Source: Planomonospora_B alba
Lineage (GTDB): Bacteria > Actinomycetota > Actinomycetes > Streptosporangiales > Streptosporangiaceae
DNA: 64,000 nucleotides
NCBI RefSeq assembly: GCF_039534085.1
Contig: NZ_BAAAUT010000006.1
Coordinates: 62,001 to 126,000 of the forward strand
Reading direction: 5' to 3'
The notes below the pieces were generated by a model that had not been told where the DNA came from, did not search any database, and saw only the letters and a list, made by a program, of their open reading frames with translations. Position numbers and translations under genes: made by a program. Numbering within the stretch: the stretch's first letter is position 1; the number at the start of each line of letters is the position of its first letter. Shown piece after piece: positions 6,878 through 14,577 of the stretch.

Positions 6878-9241
6878 TCAGCGTACGTAGACGTTCGGCC
6901 TGGGCGGGGCGGCCATGCCGTCGCCGATGAAGAACGACGGGTGCGGCGGCTGGTTGTAGGCGGTGTTCTGCCAGGCGACGGCGGTGCGGTACTGCACGTC
7001 GTGCATCAGGGTGTGGATGCGCCGGTCGGTGAGGTGCGGCGTGCTGTGGATCCGCAGGGCCGTGTTGTCGCTCGTCGGCCAGACGACCTCCTCCCGCCAG
7101 TCACCGAACAGGTCGGCCGTCAGGGACGGCGTGGCCTTGGTGCCGTTGTTGGAGTGCACGCCGGAGGCGGTCAGCAGCCGGGTGTCCCCGCCGGTGCCGT
7201 ACTTGTCGATGCGGGTCTGGTCGAGCAGCTCGCGGACCGGGTCGCCGTCCCACCAGATCACGAAGTTGGCCGAGGAGGGCTTGCGGCCCAGCGAGGCCCC
7301 GGTGACGCTGCGCAGCGTGCCGTCGGCGGCCGACCAGGACTCGGCGCCGGGGCTGCCGGCCCAGACGTCGGCCGCCACGCCGCGGCCGTTGTCGCTGCCG
7401 GAGGCCGTGGACCACAGCACCTGGCCGGTGCGGGCGTCGGCGAACCACGAGCCGGGCTTGGACGGGTCCTCGGAGACCTTGAACATCTCCAGTCCGGGCC
7501 GGGACGGGTTCAGGTCGCCCACGTGCATAGCGTCGCCGTGGCCGTTGCGGTTGTTCCACAGCGGCGCGCCGTTGTCGTCGACCGCCATCGACCCGTAGAC
7601 GATCTCGTCCCGGCCGTCGCCGTCCACGTCGGCCACCGACAGGCTGTGGTTGCCCTGGCCCGCGTAGGAGGTGTTGGAGTTGGAGTCGAAGGTCCAGCGC
7701 CTGGTCAGCGAGCCGTTCCGGAAGTCCCAGGCGACGATCACGCTACGGGTGTAGTAGCCGCGCGCCATGATCAGGGAAGGGCGCCGCCCGTCCAGGTAGG
7801 CGGTGCCGGCCAGGAAGCGGTCCACCCGGTTGCCGTAGGAGTCGCCCCAGGAGGAGACGGTCCCGCGGGCGGGCAGGTAGTCGACCGTGGACAGCGCCGC
7901 GCCGGTCCGCCCGTCGAACACGGTCAGATACTCGGGACCGGACAGGACGTAGCCGCTGGAGTTGCGGTGGTCGGCCGAGGACGAGCCGATGACCGCGCCC
8001 CTGCCGTCCCTGGTCCCGTCGGCGGTCTTCATCGCGACCTCGGCGCGTCCGTCGCCGTCGTAGTCGTAGACCTGGAACTGGGTGTAGTGCGCCCCGGCGC
8101 GGATGTTGCGGCCCAGGTCGATCCGCCACAGCCGGGTGCCGTCGATCCGGTAGGCGTCGACGTAGACGTTGCCGGTGTGGCCGGACTGGGAGTTGTCCTT
8201 GGCGTTGGACGGGTCCCACTTCAGCACGAGCTCGTAGCGGCCGTCGCCGTCGAGGTCGCCGGCGCCGGCGTCGTTGGCCGCGTAGGTGTAGGAGACCCCG
8301 TCCGGGGCGGTGCCGCCGGCCGGCGGCTGGATCGGCACGTCCAGGTAGCCGCCGCCGAAGCGGAGGGACGGCTCCGAGGCCGCCTGCTCGGCGCCGCTCA
8401 CCACGGCCCGCACCGTGTAGGAGGCGTCGGCGGGGGCCCCGGCGTCCAGGTGGTTGGTGGAGCCGGTGATCGGCGCGGAGTTCACCTTCGTGCCGTTCCG
8501 GTAGAGGTTGAAGCCGGTCGAGGCGGCCTCGGTGCCCAGCAGCCGCCAGCTCACCAGGTTCCCGCCGCCGGAGCGCACGCTGATCAGGCCCCGGTCCAGG
8601 TCCTCCACCTGCCTGGCGTCCCCGGGGATCTCCGTCGGGGCGGCGGTCGGCTCGGCGGTCGGGGTCGCCGTGGGGGTCGCGGTCGGGGTGGGGGCCGCGC
8701 CGGCGGGCTTCAGCGCCCAGCGCTTGGAGACGACCGAGTCGCAGGTGTTCTGCTTGACGGTGGCGCCGGAGTCGTCGGACGCCGTGTTGAGGCACTTGCC
8801 GCTGCCGGCGTTGACGACGCGGTAGACCGAGCCGCTCACCGCCTCGAGGTTCCACGTCTGGAAGGGGCTCGCCGAGCAGGTCTGCTGGACGACCGCCTTG
8901 CCCGCGGAGGTGCTGTCGCCGGCGATCCCGGCGCACTTGCCGCTGTGCGCGGCGGCCAGCCGTCGGCCGCCGGAGACGTCCGACAGCGTCCAGGTCTGGT
9001 TGGCCCCGCCGTTGCAGGCGTACTGCACCAGCGCGGTGCCGTCGGCGGTGCCCTTGGCGTACACGTCGAGGCACAGGCCGCTGGCCTCGTTCACCAGGAC
9101 GTACGATCCGGCGGCCGGGGCGGCGGAGGCCGTGGCCGCCGTGGCGTCCCAGCCGCCGAGCAGCGCGCCCGCCACCAGGACGGCCGGGACGGCGGCCCTC
9201 CGGCGCGGCCGGGGCCGCCGCGGGGGTGTGATGGGTCTCAT
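6878..9241 (-). CDS. Secreted rhamnogalacturonan lyase (PL11) with ricin-type lectin domain
   Basis: A 787-residue exported enzyme. Residues 1-40 form an Arg-rich signal peptide, possibly Tat-dependent. Residues about 42-180 are a three-lobe ricin B/CBM13 domain (NEASGLCLDV, HSGKCAGI, GSGKCLN, each followed by Q-x-W). A Thr/Pro linker follows (about 184-205), then an FN3-like segment and the PL11 beta-propeller, with repeated Asp-rich calcium loops such as DLDGDGRYEL, DYDGDGRAEV and DVDGDGRDEI. The family cleaves the backbone of rhamnogalacturonan I by beta-elimination. It complements the pectin genes at 52-64 kb, although 40 kb away. Confidence 0.92.
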   Translation of the reverse strand: MRPITPPRRPRPRRRAAVPAVLVAGALLGGWDATAATASAAPAAGSYVLVNEASGLCLDVYAKGTADGTALVQYACNGGANQTWTLSDVSGGRRLAAAHSGKCAGIAGDSTSAGKAVVQQTCSASPFQTWNLEAVSGSVYRVVNAGSGKCLNTASDDSGATVKQNTCDSVVSKRWALKPAGAAPTPTATPTATPTAEPTAAPTEIPGDARQVEDLDRGLISVRSGGGNLVSWRLLGTEAASTGFNLYRNGTKVNSAPITGSTNHLDAGAPADASYTVRAVVSGAEQAASEPSLRFGGGYLDVPIQPPAGGTAPDGVSYTYAANDAGAGDLDGDGRYELVLKWDPSNAKDNSQSGHTGNVYVDAYRIDGTRLWRIDLGRNIRAGAHYTQFQVYDYDGDGRAEVAMKTADGTRDGRGAVIGSSSADHRNSSGYVLSGPEYLTVFDGRTGAALSTVDYLPARGTVSSWGDSYGNRVDRFLAGTAYLDGRRPSLIMARGYYTRSVIVAWDFRNGSLTRRWTFDSNSNTSYAGQGNHSLSVADVDGDGRDEIVYGSMAVDDNGAPLWNNRNGHGDAMHVGDLNPSRPGLEMFKVSEDPSKPGSWFADARTGQVLWSTASGSDNGRGVAADVWAGSPGAESWSAADGTLRSVTGASLGRKPSSANFVIWWDGDPVRELLDQTRIDKYGTGGDTRLLTASGVHSNNGTKATPSLTADLFGDWREEVVWPTSDNTALRIHSTPHLTDRRIHTLMHDVQYRTAVAWQNTAYNQPPHPSFFIGDGMAAPPRPNVYVR

Positions 9242-9391
9242 GTCCAGCTCCGATCTCGACCGACGGGGGACGGCGGGCCGCGGCCGTGCTCCGGCACCCC
9301 GCGGGACCGTCCGGGAACGGCTCCCCTACGGCCGCGCGGCGCCTTCCCGGCCGGCTCCCAGGTCGCGGGAATGCGCTTTCCTAGCGCCCAG

Positions 9392-9421
9392 ACGGTAGAG
9401 CAAGGCGGACAAAAGCGTCAA
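9392..9421 (-). promoter_or_regulatory. Predicted promoter of the rhamnogalacturonan lyase
   Basis: On the minus strand a -35 TTGACG (9416-9421) and a -10 TACCGT (9392-9397) are separated by 18 bp, about 150 bp upstream of the lyase ATG. Confidence 0.4.
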
Positions 9422-9524
9422 TCCACAGGAAACAAGCGGCACGCGTGCCAGGCAACCGCGGCGGAACGCGTCAGGTCAGCGTCCCTGCCCGGTCGGCGGG
9501 CCGGTGCTCCCGCCCGCTCCCGGT

Positions 9525-9539
9525 CCTGAAACTTTCAGG
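9525..9539. promoter_or_regulatory. 15-bp palindrome CCTGAAACTTTCAGG
   Basis: A perfect palindrome around GAAACTTTC, in the 402-bp gap between the lyase and the DUF2079 gene. GAAA-N-TTTC is the core of operators known for LacI-type xylan regulators in Streptomyces. Here it lies about 100 bp upstream of the predicted lyase promoter. The rest of 9242-9643 is GC-rich and shows no ORF I would support. Confidence 0.4.
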
Positions 9540-9643
9540 GACGGCGGAGGCCGCGGTCCCGCCGGAACCCCGGACCCCGGGGACCGGAGGGACACCGGAA
9601 CCGCGGGGCCGGAAGACCTCCGGGAACCGGCGGGACCACCCGG

Positions 9644-11182
9644 TCAGGAGGGCCGGTTCAGCACGATGTAGCCGTCCCGTTCGAAGACGATCCGGTACCC
9701 GGTGCGCAGCGCCTCGTCGACCCGCTGCCGCTGCACCTCGTGCGCCCCGAACGGGAAGGACCAGCGGGCCACGTCGGCCACGATCCACGGAGCGCCGTGC
9801 GCCGCGGGGCCCCACAGCAGCACGGTCGCCCGCCCGGTGAGGGCGGGCCCGACGTGGTTGACGGCCTCGACCACCACCCCGTCCGGCACCTCGGCCACCG
9901 CCGCCCGGGCCGCCGCGGCGTGCGGCTCGCCCTCGTAGAAGGACCACTCCAGCAGGTTGCCCAGCGCGAAGCGCGGGACCAGCGTGAGGGCGATCACGCA
10001 CGCGGCGAACGCCCAGTGGCGGCCCACCTGCCGGGCGGCCGCCTCCGCTCCGGCCGTCCCGCGGCGCCTGAGCCATCCGCGCAGGCGGTCCACTCCGTCG
10101 ACCCCCGCGCACAGCAGGATCGCCACGAGGAAGGCGTTGTAGTGGAAGTTCGCCTCCCACCACTGCGGCCGGTCGGCCAGGAAGCGCTCGGCGATCAGCG
10201 GGAGCGCCGCCAGGGTGAGCGGCGAGAGCAGCGCGGTCAGCAGCACCGGCCAGAACAGGAAGGCCAGCGTGTCCACCTTGACCTCGGGGCTGACGAGCTG
10301 CCACAGCGCCCCCAGCGGGTCGCGGGCGATCCCGAGCGCCATCTCCCCCACGCTCGCACCCCACCTGCCGTAGGCCCAGTGGAAGCCCGTCCCGCTCGAA
10401 CCGGCCAGCGGCATGAGGACACCGCGGATCATCACCAGCGCGGCGAGGGCGGCCAGCACGAACGCGGCCCCCTCCAGCCTCCTGCGGGTGACGAACAGGT
10501 ACACGCCGAAGCCCGCCACGAGCAGGCCCATGTCCTCCTTGACCAGCAGCAGGCCGAAGGCGGCGAGCACCGCCGGCAGCGCCCGCCCGGCGTCGAACCG
10601 CTCGATCATGATCGCGCTCAGCAGCGGGACGAACGCCGCCTCGTGCACGTCGAACCCGGCGGCCTGCGCGACCGGCCACGACACCGCGTAGGCCACCGCG
10701 ACCAGGTGCGCCGGGACCGGGCCGAGACGGCGCTCGGCGTAGTGCCAGACGGGGATCGCGGCCAGCGCGAGCAGCACCGCCTGGGCCACGATCAGCGTCT
10801 GCGGCCCGTCGTGGATCCAGTAGAGCGGGGCCAGCAGGGCGAAGATCGGCGAGAAGTGGTCGGCGAGCTGGAGGAAGTCCATGCCGGCGCCGTAGTTCAT
10901 GCCGACCGAGGGCACCGTGGGCGCCCCGAAGCCCGCGTACCCGCGCACCGCCTGGTCGAAGATGACCAGGTCGAAGATGCTGGCCCGGAAGGTGGCCAGC
11001 TTGACCAGGCCGAGCACGGCGTAGGCGGCCGCGGCCAGCGCCACGGTCGCGCCCAGTGCCACGGCGTGCGGCCGGCGCCGCAGGAACCCGGCCGCGCCGC
11101 CGGGCGCCGGCTCGCCCCTCCCCCGGTCCTCCCCGGGGTCCCGGGCGTCCCTCCCCGTCCCGGAGGCGGTGTCGGCGCTCAT
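9644..11182 (-). CDS. DUF2079 polytopic membrane protein
   Basis: A 512-residue integral membrane protein with about ten hydrophobic segments. DUF2079 is recognisable from FRASIFDLVIFDQAVRGYAGFG, FLQLADHFSPIF, AGFDVHEAAFVPLL and ERFLADRPQWWEANFHYNAFLVAI. The family is glycosyltransferase-like in topology, but its function is unknown. The ATG at 11182 overlaps the stop of the upstream sortase in ATGA, so the two are translationally coupled. The frame stays open further upstream, but that part is a shadow of the sortase gene. The link to a sortase suggests a role at the cell surface. Confidence 0.85.
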   Translation of the reverse strand: MSADTASGTGRDARDPGEDRGRGEPAPGGAAGFLRRRPHAVALGATVALAAAAYAVLGLVKLATFRASIFDLVIFDQAVRGYAGFGAPTVPSVGMNYGAGMDFLQLADHFSPIFALLAPLYWIHDGPQTLIVAQAVLLALAAIPVWHYAERRLGPVPAHLVAVAYAVSWPVAQAAGFDVHEAAFVPLLSAIMIERFDAGRALPAVLAAFGLLLVKEDMGLLVAGFGVYLFVTRRRLEGAAFVLAALAALVMIRGVLMPLAGSSGTGFHWAYGRWGASVGEMALGIARDPLGALWQLVSPEVKVDTLAFLFWPVLLTALLSPLTLAALPLIAERFLADRPQWWEANFHYNAFLVAILLCAGVDGVDRLRGWLRRRGTAGAEAAARQVGRHWAFAACVIALTLVPRFALGNLLEWSFYEGEPHAAAARAAVAEVPDGVVVEAVNHVGPALTGRATVLLWGPAAHGAPWIVADVARWSFPFGAHEVQRQRVDEALRTGYRIVFERDGYIVLNRPS

Positions 11183-12072
11183 GCCCTGCGGGTGCCCGTC
11201 ATCGTCGCGTAGACGATGACGTTGTCGGTGTAGTGGCCGGTGGTGCGGTTGTAGGTCCCCCCGCAGGTGATCAGGTGGAGCTGGGCGGCGGCCGACTCGC
11301 CGTACACCCGCTGCGTCGGGAAGACCTCCTTCCCCGCCTGTTCGAGCCCGCCGACGGTGAAGACCGCGATCACGCCGTCCTGCCGGCGCACCTCGATGAC
11401 GTCGCCGTTGCGCAGCTCGTGGAGGCGGCTGAACACCGCGCTCCCCTTCTTCGTGTCCTTGTGCCCCAGCATGATCGCCGGTCCTGCCTCCCCCGCCGTG
11501 CTGCCCAGGCGGTACCAGCCGACGAGGTTCGGGTCGTCCACCGGCGGCACCTCGATCGCCTTCCGCCTGTCGAGCCCCACCGAGGTGATCGGCGCGTCCA
11601 CCTTCAGCTTCGGGATGACCAGCCGGAGCGGGGTCGAGGGCTGCATCGGCGCCGCCGCGGGCATGGTCGGCTGCGGCGGCGGCACGGTCGGGGCCGCCTG
11701 GAAGTACGGCTCCGCCGCCCCGGCCGCGCTCGGCTGCGCCCGCGGCGGCAGCGTGGTCCGCTGGTCGGCCAGGCCGTACTCCTCCGGCGAGGCGACCATG
11801 AGGATCAGTCCGACGAGCACGGTGACCACTCCCGCGATCCCGGCCAGGATCAGCACCGACCGGAGCATCCTCCCGCCGCCCGCCGGATCGTCGTACGGCT
11901 CGTCGTAGCCGGGCCCGCCGTACCCCGGAGGGTAGCCGGGCCCGCCGTACCCGGGCGGCGGGTGGAGCGGCCGCCGGTGGACGGGGTGCGGATGCCGGTA
12001 CGGCTGCGCGGGCCACCGCGCGCCCCCGTGGGGCGGTCCGGGGGGCCTGCCGTCCGGCGGCGGCGCGGTCAT
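11179..12072 (-). CDS. Class E/F sortase (copy 1)
   Basis: A 297-residue membrane-anchored transpeptidase. A Pro/Gly/Tyr-rich cytoplasmic tail (1-68, with PPGYGGPGY repeats) leads to one transmembrane segment (about 72-92), a Pro-rich stalk and the sortase fold. His lies in IMLGHKDTKKG and the nucleophilic Cys in LHLITCGG. The domain ends GHYTDNVIVYA. The start is ATG 12072. The cargo gene ends 14 bp upstream and the next gene overlaps by 4 bp, so this is a cargo-sortase-DUF2079 operon. Sortases cut a C-terminal sorting signal and attach the protein to peptidoglycan. Confidence 0.88.
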   Translation of the reverse strand: MTAPPPDGRPPGPPHGGARWPAQPYRHPHPVHRRPLHPPPGYGGPGYPPGYGGPGYDEPYDDPAGGGRMLRSVLILAGIAGVVTVLVGLILMVASPEEYGLADQRTTLPPRAQPSAAGAAEPYFQAAPTVPPPQPTMPAAAPMQPSTPLRLVIPKLKVDAPITSVGLDRRKAIEVPPVDDPNLVGWYRLGSTAGEAGPAIMLGHKDTKKGSAVFSRLHELRNGDVIEVRRQDGVIAVFTVGGLEQAGKEVFPTQRVYGESAAAQLHLITCGGTYNRTTGHYTDNVIVYATMTGTRRA

Positions 12073-12086
12073 CCGGTCACCTCCGG

Positions 12087-12983
12087 TCAGCCCCGCTGCG
12101 CGGTCCGGCGCCGCAGCGCCAGCCCGCCGGCCCCGGCCGCCGCCACCAGGAGGGCGCCGCTCAGCATGATCAGCCGGGCGTCCGGCCCGGCCTCCCCGCC
12201 GCCGCCGGTGGACGCCGCGCCCTCGGGCGTCTCCTCGATCTGCCGCGTCTTGGTGGTCCGGCTGGTCTTGGTGGTGGGCGTGGAGCTCGCCGTCACGGTC
12301 TCGTAGACGGTGATCGTGGGCTTCGGCGTGGTGGCGGTGGGCGTCGGGGTGCCGGTGCCGGTGCCGCTGGAGCTTCCGGACGGCTTCACGGTGATCAGCA
12401 GCTGCGCGGCCGCCGCCTCGGCCGGGGCACCGGGGACGCAGTCGTACAGCTCGGCGTTGGTGCCGCCGGCGGCCGGCGCCACCTCCAGGAAGAAGGACCC
12501 GGGCTGGACCCCGATGACGCCGGTGGCCGTGGGCACCATCGTGATCAGCACGGTGGTGGTCGGCAGCGGGGCGTTCGCCGCCACCGCCCCGGGCGTGGAC
12601 GAGGCCGTGGCGTAGACGCTCGCGCTCGGGGTGGGCAGCGGCGAGCCGGTGACCAGCGCCTCCGCGTCCACCACGAGGCGGTCTCCGGCGGCGAGGGCCG
12701 AGGGGGCGAGCAGGCTCGGCGCGGCGGCGGGCTGGCCGATCTTCCAGGTCGCGACGACCGTGGCGCCGGGTGTCGGCGCCAGCGGGCCGGTCAGGTCCAT
12801 CTGCAGCCGGTAGGGGCTGGCCGCGGCGCCTGCGGCGGAGGAGGTGCAGTTGTAGGTCACCGGCACGGGCGCCGCCATCATCGACGCGATCGCCGGGAGC
12901 CCTCCGAAGAGGACACCCGCGCCCACCAGCCCGACGGCGGCTGTCCTGACCGCGACGCGCCTGCGCGTCTTGGACTTCAGCAC
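12087..12983 (-). CDS. Secreted cell-wall-anchored protein, putative sortase cargo 1
   Basis: GTG 12983 follows GGGGAGAG and gives a clean signal peptide: KSKTRRR n-region, hydrophobic core, cleavage near PAIAS. The mature part begins YNCTSSA and resembles DUF6801-type secreted domains (about 40-205). A Thr/Ser/Pro-rich spacer follows (about 210-260). The C-terminus has AASTGGG, a hydrophobic segment and RRRTAQRG, the tripartite layout of a sorting signal but without an LPxTG Leu-Pro. An in-frame ATG at 13058 would add 25 residues in front of the signal and is less likely. The product is 298 residues and pairs with the sortase just downstream. Confidence 0.75.
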   Translation of the reverse strand: MLKSKTRRRVAVRTAAVGLVGAGVLFGGLPAIASMMAAPVPVTYNCTSSAAGAAASPYRLQMDLTGPLAPTPGATVVATWKIGQPAAAPSLLAPSALAAGDRLVVDAEALVTGSPLPTPSASVYATASSTPGAVAANAPLPTTTVLITMVPTATGVIGVQPGSFFLEVAPAAGGTNAELYDCVPGAPAEAAAAQLLITVKPSGSSSGTGTGTPTPTATTPKPTITVYETVTASSTPTTKTSRTTKTRQIEETPEGAASTGGGGEAGPDARLIMLSGALLVAAAGAGGLALRRRTAQRG

Positions 12984-13316
12984 GGTCTCTCCCCGGTTCG
13001 GTGCGGTTGCTCGGCGGGAGATCACTCGTCGTCCCCACCAACGGTCAAGGTTCGCCATAGATCCTAGGGAGATCTCCCAGAAGGTGGAAACCTCTCCGTA
13101 AAACGGACAGAGATTCTCTCCCTTCTCGCAGTGGCCCGCACACCTCGCCATCTCCCGGACGCGCCCGCACAGCCGGTGGCACGGCCGATGCCGACGGGGC
13201 GGGAGGGCGGTGGAGTCGCGCGCGCCGCGGGGAAAGGGCAAGATCACTTATGGGCGGCCCGGAGATCGGACGACGGGCGGCCCGTATCGCCGACAGCCGA
13301 GGGGAATCGCCACGTC
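12984..13316. other. Divergent intergenic region with short palindromes
   Basis: No convincing gene. It carries GGGAGATCTCCC (13067-13078) and a cluster of short inverted repeats at 13093-13121 (CCGTAAAACGG, AGAGATTCTCT). This probably contains the promoter of the cargo-sortase-DUF2079 operon on the minus strand and that of the zinc-ribbon ORF on the plus strand. Confidence 0.4.
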
Positions 13317-13544
13317 ATGCCGGAGGGCCGGGACGTACGGGTGGCCGCGGGCGCCCACCACTGCGGGCTGCCGTGCCGGTGGTGCGGCGGGAGCGGGACC
13401 TGGAGCCCGGAGCGGGCGCACGTCGAGGAGTCGGGGGTGATCGTGTTCCACCGGGTCGCCGAGGAGTGCCGCATGTGCCTGGGGACCGGCGAGTGCATGC
13501 ACCTCCACCCCGGGGAGCACCCGGAGACGCCCGGAGCGGCGTGA
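13317..13544 (+). CDS. Small CxxCxGxG zinc-binding-like protein (75 aa)
   Basis: The ATG at 13317 opens 75 residues with two DnaJ-type motifs, CRWCGGSG and CRMCLGTG, about 33 residues apart, plus His-rich ends (AHHCG, CMHLHPGEHP). Four Cys in paired CxxC are expected to bind one zinc ion. It is too short to be DnaJ, and no J domain is near. It lies between the two cargo-sortase operons on the opposite strand and is convergent with the second. The upstream GGGGA is 12 bases away, so the start is uncertain. Function unknown. Confidence 0.55.
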   Translation: MPEGRDVRVAAGAHHCGLPCRWCGGSGTWSPERAHVEESGVIVFHRVAEECRMCLGTGECMHLHPGEHPETPGAA

Positions 13545-13625
13545 CGCCTCCGTCCCGCCGTACGGCGGGGCGGGTAGCACGGCGGGGCGGACGGGCGTGG
13601 CGGACGGGCGTGGCGGACGGGCCGG

Positions 13626-13657
13626 CCGGCCCGGCAACGGATCCGTTGCCGGGCCGG
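13626..13657. terminator. 32-bp perfect palindrome, bidirectional terminator
   Basis: Both halves (13626-13641 and 13642-13657) are perfectly complementary, centred on GGATCC. It lies between the convergent zinc-ribbon ORF and sortase 2. Two copies of GGGCGTGGCGGAC sit just before it. Confidence 0.6.
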
Positions 13658-13664
13658 GAACGGA

Positions 13665-14564
13665 TCAGCCGGAGGACGCCTTGCGGGTGGCCGACAGGGT
13701 CGCGTAGACGATGATGTTGTCGGTGTAGTGGCCGGTCTTCTGGTTGAGCACGCCGCCGCAGGTGATCAGGCGCAGGGCCGCCTCACCGGTGTTGCCGTAG
13801 ACGCGCTTCGACGGGAACGACGTCTTGCTGGTCTGCTCGACCCCGTCGACGGTGAACTCGGCGACGTACCCGTCCGACCGCGAGATCCGGATCTTGTCCC
13901 CGCGGACGAGCTCCTTGAGCCGGAGGAAGACACCGGCCTTGCCGTTGCCGTTGACGTGCCCGAGCACGACGGAGGGTCCCTGCTGGCCGGGGACGGGGCC
14001 GTGCTTGTACCAGCCCGCGTGGCCGAGCTTGCTCATCGGCGGTGTCTGGATCTTCTGCTTCGCGTCGATGCCCAGGGACATCAGCGGCGCCAGCACGCCG
14101 ATCTTCGGAATGGAGATCCTGCGCGGCGTCACGCCCGCGCTCTTGAGCGGCTCGGGCGGCATCACGACGGGCAGCGGCGGCGCGGCCGTCGGCGCGGCGG
14201 CCGTCAGCGGGGTGTCCAGCCCGCCCGGCCCCACCTCCGCGGGGGCGGGCGCGCCCGCCGCGTTCTGCTCCGGCGCGACCGGCTGCTCCTGCGCCACCGC
14301 CTGGGGGATCGGAGGCCCGTACATCTCCTCCTCCGCGGGCGGGGCGAGGAAGGCGAGCAACCCCGCCATGACCAGCCCCACCCCGCCGAGCGATCCGGCG
14401 ACCAGGAGCGACGGGAGCAGCCACTTCCGCCCTCCCCCGCCGGGTGCCCGGCCGCCCTCGGGATAGGCGGGACCGCCGCCCGGATAGGGCGCTAGGCCGC
14501 CCGGGTACGCGGGGTCACCGCCCGGGTGGGACGCGGGGTCGCCCTGCGGAGGTCCTGGGTGCAT
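13665..14564 (-). CDS. Class E/F sortase (copy 2)
   Basis: A 299-residue paralogue of the sortase at 11179-12072 with the same plan: Pro/Gly cytoplasmic tail, one transmembrane segment (about 48-70), Pro/Ala stalk, catalytic domain. His lies in VVLGHVNGNGK and Cys in LRLITCGG. Shared strings include FPxxRVYG and GHYTDN. Unlike copy 1 there is no Arg between the catalytic Cys and HYTDN (copy 1 has NRTTG, this copy NQKTG), so the position of the usual catalytic Arg is unclear. Its cargo gene ends 13 bp upstream. Confidence 0.87.
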   Translation of the reverse strand: MHPGPPQGDPASHPGGDPAYPGGLAPYPGGGPAYPEGGRAPGGGGRKWLLPSLLVAGSLGGVGLVMAGLLAFLAPPAEEEMYGPPIPQAVAQEQPVAPEQNAAGAPAPAEVGPGGLDTPLTAAAPTAAPPLPVVMPPEPLKSAGVTPRRISIPKIGVLAPLMSLGIDAKQKIQTPPMSKLGHAGWYKHGPVPGQQGPSVVLGHVNGNGKAGVFLRLKELVRGDKIRISRSDGYVAEFTVDGVEQTSKTSFPSKRVYGNTGEAALRLITCGGVLNQKTGHYTDNIIVYATLSATRKASSG

Positions 14565-14577
14565 GCCGGCGCCCCGC

